DNA from: an uncultured Terrimonas sp.
GTDB lineage: Bacteria > Bacteroidota > Bacteroidia > Chitinophagales > Chitinophagaceae
Assembly: GCA_946886925.1 (NCBI GenBank)
Contig: CAMPJQ010000032.1
Location: forward strand, 1 to 11,994
Direction of reading: 5' to 3'
DNA length: 11,994 nt
The translations under genes were made by a program, and so were the position numbers. The notes beneath the pieces were generated by a model. That model was not told the origin of the DNA, did not search any database, and saw nothing but the letters and a program-made list of their open reading frames with translations. Positions 6,525-11,994 of the stretch are shown piece by piece; the stretch's first letter is position 1; every line of letters begins with the position of its first letter.

Positions 6525-8045
6525 CTACCTCAATATATACGACAATGGTTTTAAAGTGATCGTTCTTCCGTCTGGCCCCTTGGCTTTAATATTATCAATG
6601 TACACTCCTCTTCCCGGTTTAAGATTGTTAACCAATGTAGCAGCACTCCCACTCCAGCGCGGACCATTATTGGCAACCGGGTTATAATCCGCACTGCTTA
6701 AATCGGCTATCGTATAGCTGATCACCTGATACAGCGCTTCAAATTCAGAGTTTTGCAATACAGCTCTTACACCGCCCATAGCCTTAAACTGTGCTGTAGA
6801 AACCTGCCCGCCTTCAAATGTGCCTACCATACCTGTAGCCGGAGGAAGATATTTTACCCGGAAAGCTACTTTACCTACCGATTTATTATCTACCATCACA
6901 TTTACATTAGCCTCACCGGGCTCAGTGGGTTTAGCAGTATATTTGCTACCGCTATTTTTTGAAATCCTGCCATTGCTGATCGAAGCAGTAACTTTTTCGC
7001 TACCTGCACCGGCAGTAATGGTTAAGGGATTGTCTACCCCAACATACAATACATTCATTTTATCGGCCATTACAGCTACACCCGAAGGCTGACCAACAGT
7101 ATAATCAAACGTTTTACTGATGGTTTTCTCTTCACCAGTAGACGGATCCGGATATTTAACATCTATTTTCAGGCTATGACCGCCAGATCCACCGGCGGGC
7201 ATTTTTATATCTGCCACTCCGTTTTCACCTACTGTTACCGGGTTACCATTAATAAACACTTTAGGTTTAACGCTGGCATTAAAGGCGCCTAATCCGGCTT
7301 TGATCTCCAATTGCTCGCCTGGCATCAGGTAAGTAGCGTTAGCCCCAATCATCGGTTCAAACTTGTCAAAAATAACTTTTACATCGCCAATTTTCTTGAA
7401 GCAGTAAGACGCCACTTTATTCTCGGTATTTTTTACATCGTTTTGAAATTTGCTGAGAATCGTTAGTGCTGCAACAGTAGGCGTCATATGAAAATAAGCA
7501 GCAGACCATTCCTGGTTGGTATTACCAGCCTGGGATACAGGCATCTCTGCATTTACAGGCAGGCTATGATCAAATTCTTTTGTGATCTCGGGATCAATGG
7601 CAAGAATATCTTGTTTATACTTCTCTAATGCTAAACGAAGCTTTTCTCCTTCACCTTCTTTGCCTGTACCCATTAACCGGGTAGCGGCATCTAAGTTATC
7701 TATTCCGGCGCCTGTTTCTTCATTGTACCCGCTTTCTTTCTTTAATTTCTCTTTTAATCCATCAATATAAGAAGATAACTGGGCAGACAATTCTTTCACC
7801 TGGTCGGCCTTCGGCTTCCAGATGGCTGCTTTTTCACGGGTCTTTGGGTCTTCGAGACTTGCTACAAATGCATCATATATCTCAGACGTAGCTGTAGACA
7901 GTGTGCCGTTGGATTTTTCAAGGCTGTTATTAACAGTTTTAAAGGCATTAATGATTTCTGCAGATACGTTCAGTGCTAACATTGCGGTGAGCACCAAATA
8001 CATCATGTTGATCATCTTCTGCCGCGGCTCTTTAGGTAGTGACAT
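6525..8045 (-). CDS. gldM: Gliding motility / type IX secretion motor subunit GldM (PorM)
   Basis: Inner-membrane protein whose dimer sits inside a GldL pentamer and transmits proton-driven rotation across the periplasm to the GldKN ring. At 506 residues it is close to Flavobacterium johnsoniae GldM. The N-terminus has the hallmark PRQKMINMMYLVLTAMLALN: Arg8, just ahead of the single membrane helix (about 11-28), corresponds to the conserved Arg9 that pairs with the GldL glutamate. The rest is periplasmic: a helical domain to roughly residue 220, then beta-rich domains (MPGEQLEIKAGLGAFNASVKP, GGSGGHSLKIDVKYPD, TVGQPSGVAVMADKMNVLYVG) and a C-terminal domain ending ITLKPLSYILR. It lies 76 nt after gldL, and a perfect 24-nt palindrome occupies that gap. 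The ATG at 8045 starts right at the conserved motif. Confidence 0.97.
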   Translation of the reverse strand: MSLPKEPRQKMINMMYLVLTAMLALNVSAEIINAFKTVNNSLEKSNGTLSTATSEIYDAFVASLEDPKTREKAAIWKPKADQVKELSAQLSSYIDGLKEKLKKESGYNEETGAGIDNLDAATRLMGTGKEGEGEKLRLALEKYKQDILAIDPEITKEFDHSLPVNAEMPVSQAGNTNQEWSAAYFHMTPTVAALTILSKFQNDVKNTENKVASYCFKKIGDVKVIFDKFEPMIGANATYLMPGEQLEIKAGLGAFNASVKPKVFINGNPVTVGENGVADIKMPAGGSGGHSLKIDVKYPDPSTGEEKTISKTFDYTVGQPSGVAVMADKMNVLYVGVDNPLTITAGAGSEKVTASISNGRISKNSGSKYTAKPTEPGEANVNVMVDNKSVGKVAFRVKYLPPATGMVGTFEGGQVSTAQFKAMGGVRAVLQNSEFEALYQVISYTIADLSSADYNPVANNGPRWSGSAATLVNNLKPGRGVYIDNIKAKGPDGRTITLKPLSYILR

Positions 8046-8088
8046 GATTTTTCAGGATTTAATGTATACGAATCAAGGGTTAATAAGC

Positions 8089-8112
8089 GATGGATTGAAT
8101 ATTCAATCCATC
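8089..8112. repeat. Perfect 24-nt palindrome between gldL and gldM
   Basis: GATGGATTGAAT is followed directly by its exact reverse complement, with no spacer. It lies 10 nt after the gldL stop and 43 nt before the gldM ATG. As RNA it can fold into a stem of about ten pairs with a 4-nt loop. No T run follows on the minus strand, so it is not a normal terminator. It may be an mRNA-processing or stability element or a dimeric protein site; this is not decided by the sequence. Confidence 0.7.
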
Positions 8113-8121
8113 AATTCTAAA

Positions 8122-8883
8122 TTATCTGCCCTGCATTGCAGTCAGCATATTACCATACACATTATTCAGACTTCCTAAGTTTTTGGCCAGCAGTCCAATT
8201 TGCTCCTGTGTCTTTTTGGCATCTTCTACGCTACCCTGCATGGTTTGTGAGGCCTGTACAAGGTTGCTGTAAAACCCGTTCATCGCTTTCAGATGGTTAT
8301 TCGTATCCTGTAATTCCAATTCGTAAATCGTATTTAAAGAAGATAAGTTCTTGGTAAGCGTTTGTACCTGGTTGTGAAATTGTTTGGTAGATTCAGAAGC
8401 TTCATTAAAGGTTTTTGCCGTATTGGCCGCACCAAGATAAGCATCCTTAACGGTATCCAGTGCCTGGGAAGCCGCTTTGGTTTTAGCAGTATATTCACCT
8501 GTAGCTGCAGTAATATCAGCTATATCCGACATTTTTTCAACTGTTAATCCAAACTTGCTGAAATTATCGCCTAATCTTTTGAGGTTGGCAGGGTTAATAG
8601 CTGCATCCTGTAACATTTTGTCCATAGAGGCAAGGGCGGGATTACCACCGGAAACAGCGCCGCCTTTGAAAGCTTCGGCTATTTCTTTCATTTCGCCACC
8701 GGGAGGGGGTAAAAATGCATAAGCTAAAAATATTGCCGCTTCAGTTAAAAGCCCAACAGTTAGCATAATATCAGCAAAGGGCTTGTGAAGAATTTTAGCC
8801 CATGCGCCAAAAATTACTACTGCTGCGCCAACACACACTAAAACGTTAACGAGTCTTTCGGTGGATCTGTTTGTGCCTGCCAT
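8122..8883 (-). CDS. gldL: Gliding motility / type IX secretion motor subunit GldL (PorL)
   Basis: Inner-membrane stator-like protein of the GldLM proton-driven motor. I place the start at the ATG at 8883 (MAGTNRSTERLVNVLVCVGA), giving 253 residues. The frame is open to 8973, but those 30 residues (rich in Lys, ending KKQKTLFF) have no place before the first helix. Two membrane helices span about 11-29 and 37-57. Lys30 and His33 (GAWAKILHKPFAD) and Glu48 in the second helix (GLLTEAAIF) match conserved F. johnsoniae positions Lys27, His30 and Glu49; Glu48 is the expected proton-coupling residue. The position equivalent to Glu59 is Leu58. From about residue 60 the protein is cytosolic and helical with coiled-coil character. 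It is longer than the roughly 215 residues of F. johnsoniae GldL. No Shine-Dalgarno is seen; an A-rich leader precedes the ATG. Confidence 0.95.
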   Translation of the reverse strand: MAGTNRSTERLVNVLVCVGAAVVIFGAWAKILHKPFADIMLTVGLLTEAAIFLAYAFLPPPGGEMKEIAEAFKGGAVSGGNPALASMDKMLQDAAINPANLKRLGDNFSKFGLTVEKMSDIADITAATGEYTAKTKAASQALDTVKDAYLGAANTAKTFNEASESTKQFHNQVQTLTKNLSSLNTIYELELQDTNNHLKAMNGFYSNLVQASQTMQGSVEDAKKTQEQIGLLAKNLGSLNNVYGNMLTAMQGR

Positions 8884-9047
8884 AAAAAAGAGAGTTTTTT
8901 GTTTTTTAAAGGGTTTTTCTTTTTTAGATTTCAAAAGGTAATGATCATGCCATGTTAAGTTAAATAACTTCACAAAAGCATAAATAGTTTAGTTACGGTA
9001 CAATTAGTTTAAAATAAGCAATTGGTTGGTTTGGTAACCGCCTGTTT
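8884..9047 (-). other. gldK-gldL intergenic region, 164 nt, AT-rich
   Basis: The largest gap inside the cluster. Just before gldL, on the coding strand, come A- and T-rich runs, including A6-CTCTC-T6 directly before the ATG, which could form a weak A-U hairpin. There is no perfect TAnnTTTG box, no terminator and no credible small gene. An internal promoter cannot be ruled out. Confidence 0.5.
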
Positions 9048-10328
9048 CTATCTGCGTTTACCAGATGGCGGAAGATCAATTACACAACGAAAACCGATAT
9101 AGGATTTTGCTGTATCCTGGTATTCGTAAGTGCGGGTACTTACCTGAAGAAAATAGCCAACATCTTTCCAGCTACCACCGCGCAAAACTTTTCTTTTCAT
9201 GCGGGGAGGATCACTATCTTTTGCATTCCAGCGAATATCAGGATTCATGTCGTGCTGAAAATTGTATGCTCCTTCATAATAAATAGAAGATGTCCATTCT
9301 GCCACATTGCCCGACATGTTATATAAGCCGAAATCATTAGGCCAATAAGCGTCAGCACGAACGGGGTATAAACCTCCGTCTTCGGCATAATTACCGCGTC
9401 CGGGTTTAAAATTAGCCAGTAAACATCCTTTTTTGTTTCTCAGGTAATATCCACCCCAGGGATAAGGAGCTTGTGAACGTCCGCCACGTGCGGCATATTC
9501 CCATTCTGCTTCTGTAGGCAAACGGAAATCTGATTCCTGGGTTCTTTTCTGAGATTCAAGAAAGCTGTTTAAATATTTTGTTCTCCATTCTGTAAAAGCA
9601 ACTGCCTGCTTCCAGGTTACGCCTACAACAGGATAATTACCGAAAGCGGGATGGGAAAAATATCTTTTGGACATTGGTTCGTTGTAAGAGTAAGAAAAGT
9701 CTCTTATCCAAACCAGCGTATCGGGGTAAATAGGAATGTCTTTTTTAACTATAAACTTAGACCGTGCCTGTGTTGCATTTTCCTTTTTGGCAGCTTCTTT
9801 ATAATCAAAAGTTTCTGAATGGTAAACCAATTTCCCTGCATCAATTTCCTTTTTGCCAAATATGCGGTTATCCGGGGAAACGATCATGGCATCTAATTGC
9901 TCAACAGTTTTGGGGTCATTCCATTTAATGGTTTGAATTTTTTTCCAGTCGAGACTGTTGCCGTCTTTTGATTTATAACCCAGCTTATCACCTGCAATAG
10001 AATCACGAACCCAGTTTACAAACTGGCGGTATTCATTATTGGTAATTTCGGTCTCATCCATCCAAAAACCATTGATGGTAATTTGCTTATTACGTGCAGT
10101 AAAAGCATAATTAATATCTTCATCGCTGGCTCCCATATGGAATGTTCCCTGAGGGATATATATCATGCCCGGAGGCTTGGGCAGCGTATACTTGCCTCCT
10201 GGCGCAACTCCATGTAACTGACCATCTTTTGGCAAGCCTTTAGATGATTTTAACTTGCCACAACTTGCAAACACCATGCTCAGCGTAGCAATTACAACGA
10301 GGTTAAGTAACAGGCTTTTCATTTTCAT
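9048..10328 (-). CDS. gldK: Gliding motility / type IX secretion lipoprotein GldK (PorK)
   Basis: Outer-membrane lipoprotein that builds the periplasmic ring with GldN. Of 426 residues, 1-22 are a lipoprotein signal peptide with lipobox VFASC, so Cys23 is lipidated. Residues about 53-417 form a formylglycine-generating-enzyme/sulfatase-modifying-factor fold: GMIYIPQGTFHMGA (54-67), WMDETEITNNEYRQF (89-103), FRLPTEAEWEYAARGG (268-283), LYNMSGNVAEW (335-345), VLRGGSW (381-387), GFRC (412-415). The cysteine pair used by true formylglycine-generating enzymes is absent (the region reads STRTYEYQDTAKSY), fitting a structural role. The N-terminus has two nearby ATGs (10328, 10322), both compatible with the signal. 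It is the first gene of the gld cluster, with a -7-like box about 26 nt upstream; 164 nt separate it from gldL. Confidence 0.97.
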   Translation of the reverse strand: MKMKSLLLNLVVIATLSMVFASCGKLKSSKGLPKDGQLHGVAPGGKYTLPKPPGMIYIPQGTFHMGASDEDINYAFTARNKQITINGFWMDETEITNNEYRQFVNWVRDSIAGDKLGYKSKDGNSLDWKKIQTIKWNDPKTVEQLDAMIVSPDNRIFGKKEIDAGKLVYHSETFDYKEAAKKENATQARSKFIVKKDIPIYPDTLVWIRDFSYSYNEPMSKRYFSHPAFGNYPVVGVTWKQAVAFTEWRTKYLNSFLESQKRTQESDFRLPTEAEWEYAARGGRSQAPYPWGGYYLRNKKGCLLANFKPGRGNYAEDGGLYPVRADAYWPNDFGLYNMSGNVAEWTSSIYYEGAYNFQHDMNPDIRWNAKDSDPPRMKRKVLRGGSWKDVGYFLQVSTRTYEYQDTAKSYIGFRCVIDLPPSGKRR

Positions 10329-10353
10329 ACAAATAGCTTAAAGGGTATATGGA

Positions 10354-10361
10354 CAAATATA
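10354..10361 (-). promoter_or_regulatory. Candidate Bacteroidota -7 box for the gldKLMN cluster
   Basis: Read on the minus strand the bases are TATATTTG, an exact TAnnTTTG match, 25 nt before the gldK ATG. That would give a leader of about 20 nt. The expected TTG element about 20 nt upstream is not evident in the AT-rich sequence, so support is partial. Confidence 0.4.
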
Positions 10362-10489
10362 GATGAAATATTAAATTAAATTTTGGACGTTTTGAATATT
10401 ATATTTTTTTTAGCGTCAGGACTCAAAATTATCCTGAAACCCAAGAGATATAAACGGTTTGTTCCCCAAGTTATTGTGCTTGCACTTCT

Positions 10490-11994
10490 TTATCTTTCTA
10501 CTTCCTGATCAATGAGTTGCATCAAATCTGCTACCTTTTCTACCGGCTGCAAACACGAATAATTACGGCATAAATAGATAACAGTCTTGTCTTTCACATA
10601 CCGGTTGTTTAACAATGGATAATCGTCATCATTTCCCCGGGCAGATTGAATTATCTTATTGGGCAGGTAATGCGATAAAATACCTTTGGTAATATCTTTA
10701 TAACGATTACCTACCACCGCTATTTCATTTAACCCATAAAAAATATCATTCATAACAGATGCCCATATTCCAAACGAGGTGGGATATTTTACAATTACCC
10801 CGTTTAAAGAAGCACAAATATTCAATGCCCGTTCTCTCCAGGAGACATTATTAAAAACAAGTGACAAATAATGCAAATTCCAAGCCATTATTGAGTTACC
10901 CGACGGGGTTGCGCCATCATATATTTCTTTTATACGCAAAATAACGTCCTGCTGGTTGCGGTGCGTATAAAAAAAGAAGCCCGTGTCTTCTTCACTAAAA
11001 TTATCAATTATCAATTCAGTCAATTGCTTTGCCTTGAGCAGGTAATCCTGATCTCCGGTAATCTCCTGCAAACAAATAAGCGCCTGAACCAGGTATGCAA
11101 AATCATCTAAAAAAGCGGGATGCCTGCTTACTCCATTTTTGTATGTATGCATCCAATTGCCTGTATCCCTTTCCTCAAATTTATCCAGCAAAAATGCCAT
11201 ATTCTTTTGCGCTGCCCGTTTATATCTTTCATCGCCCAGGGCTGCATATGCTTTACTGCAGGCTACGTTCATCAATGCGTTCCAGCTAAGCAAAATTTTA
11301 TCATCCAGTAACGGAGGAATTCTCTTGCTCCGTACTTCTAAAAGCCGGGTTTTGCAGGAATTTAATAAAGCCTGTAGTGTTTCCTTATTCAAATTATTTT
11401 GAACGGCAAATTCATCCAAAGGTTCCTGTATTCTTAAAATATTTTGATGCTCCCAGTTGCCTTCCCCGGTGATATCATAATAATTGCAGAAAATGGCGGC
11501 ATTTTCCTGCAATACCGCATCAACTTCTTTCTTATCCCAAACATAATACTTGCCCTCAATGCCCTCACTGTCGGCATCCAAAGCAGAAAAAAATCCACCT
11601 TCTTCACTCATCAGTTCGCGTTCAATAAAATCCATTGTTTCCTGCATTGTACGGGCATATAAAGGATTTTTTGTGAGTTGGTAGGCCTCGCTTAAAACGA
11701 TTATCAATAACGCGTTATCGTAAAGCATTTTTTCGAAATGAGGCAGCAGCCATTCACTATCAGTAGCGTACCGCGCAAATCCTCCTCCCAACTGATCATA
11801 TATTCCTCCAAAAATCATTTTATCTAAGCTAAGCAAGGCCTGCTGCAAAGCTGTTTCATTTTTTGTGTGGAAAAAATGCCGCAATAAAAACTGTATAGTG
11901 AATGTTTGAGGAAATTTAGGCGCTCGCCCAAAACCGCCATTCGTTGTGTCGGCAGACTGCATAATATGGTCAAAAATTGCATTGAGCTGACCTG
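10490..11994 (-). CDS. YyaL-type protein (DUF255 / thioredoxin-domain family), C-terminal part, 5' end outside window
   Basis: About 500 residues are visible of a family usually near 670-700. The missing N-terminus should carry the thioredoxin-like DUF255 domain with its Cys-pair motif. What remains is the alpha/alpha-barrel part, with family motifs GGFGRAPKFP, GGIYDQLGGGFARYATD, WLLPHFEKMLYDNA, GGFFSALDADSEG, EGKYYVWDKKEV, ILLSWNALMNVACSKAY, FLDDFAYLVQALICLQ and YDGATPSGNSIMAWNL. Near the C-terminus CRNYSCLQPV keeps a Cys-rich segment common in the family. The frame is open to the window edge: the ten codons upstream of the first visible ATG (11962) read GQLNAIFDHI, continuous with the family, so that ATG is internal. 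The molecular function of this family is not settled. It ends 161 nt before gldK on the same strand with no clear terminator, so read-through into the gld cluster is possible. Confidence 0.93.
   Translation of the reverse strand, partial: GQLNAIFDHIMQSADTTNGGFGRAPKFPQTFTIQFLLRHFFHTKNETALQQALLSLDKMIFGGIYDQLGGGFARYATDSEWLLPHFEKMLYDNALLIIVLSEAYQLTKNPLYARTMQETMDFIERELMSEEGGFFSALDADSEGIEGKYYVWDKKEVDAVLQENAAIFCNYYDITGEGNWEHQNILRIQEPLDEFAVQNNLNKETLQALLNSCKTRLLEVRSKRIPPLLDDKILLSWNALMNVACSKAYAALGDERYKRAAQKNMAFLLDKFEERDTGNWMHTYKNGVSRHPAFLDDFAYLVQALICLQEITGDQDYLLKAKQLTELIIDNFSEEDTGFFFYTHRNQQDVILRIKEIYDGATPSGNSIMAWNLHYLSLVFNNVSWRERALNICASLNGVIVKYPTSFGIWASVMNDIFYGLNEIAVVGNRYKDITKGILSHYLPNKIIQSARGNDDDYPLLNNRYVKDKTVIYLCRNYSCLQPVEKVADLMQLIDQEVER

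Noticed and set aside
7822..8178. 118-residue + strand frame opposite the gldM start and gldL end
   Set aside because: Crosses two well-supported genes on the other strand and resembles no protein family.
8884..8973. In-frame extension of gldL to an upstream ATG at 8973
   Set aside because: The added 30 residues are Lys-rich and unlike GldL N-termini; family members start just before the first membrane helix, matching the ATG at 8883.
10416..10437. Inverted repeat TCAGGA ... TCCTGA between yyaL and gldK considered as a terminator
   Set aside because: Only six base pairs with a 10-nt loop. On the minus strand it is followed by an A run, not a T run, and the plus strand has no T run after it either.
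1..11994. CRISPR array, tRNA/rRNA genes, insertion sequences, phage or defence genes
   Set aside because: No regularly spaced repeats, cloverleaf-like sequences, transposase or nuclease-system motifs were seen apart from uvrC; base composition is uniform.

Overview
The window looks like chromosome from a Bacteroidota bacterium, most likely of the Chitinophagaceae/Chitinophagia type. Four things point there: a complete gldKLMN cluster (type IX secretion and gliding), starts with few or no Shine-Dalgarno sequences, TAnnTTTG-type -7 boxes, and an ECF sigma factor paired with a lineage-type protein that joins a transmembrane helix to a beta-barrel domain. Base composition is moderately AT-rich and even throughout. 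I see no mobile element, CRISPR array, tRNA or rRNA.

Left part (1-5173, all + strand): the 3' end of gpmI (Mn-dependent phosphoglycerate mutase); an ECF sigma factor; a single-pass membrane protein with an N-terminal cytosolic segment and a C-terminal outer-membrane-barrel-like domain, possibly the sigma factor's regulator; a small conserved lipoprotein of unknown function; and a complete uvrC (nucleotide excision repair). Gaps are 30-91 nt with no clear terminators between genes, so read-through is possible. A -7 box in front of uvrC suggests it also has its own promoter.

Middle (5174-5421): a compact convergent intergenic region with three hairpins. Two are tandem terminators facing uvrC (the first can also work in reverse). 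One is a very strong terminator facing gldN.

Right part (5422-11994, all - strand): in transcription order, a 5'-truncated yyaL-type gene (DUF255/thioredoxin-domain family) running off the right edge, then gldK, gldL, gldM and gldN. GldL and GldM form the proton-driven inner-membrane motor. GldK (lipoprotein) and GldN form the periplasmic ring under the outer membrane. Key motor residues are present (GldL Glu48, GldM Arg8).

The genes are mostly well known, and I found no convincing new multi-gene system. The observations most worth a second look are two perfect 24-nt dyads, one ending exactly on the putative ATG of the sigma factor and one between gldL and gldM, and the sigma factor/helix-plus-barrel pair. 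Several starts were moved downstream from the longest possible reading frame; the reasons are in each entry.
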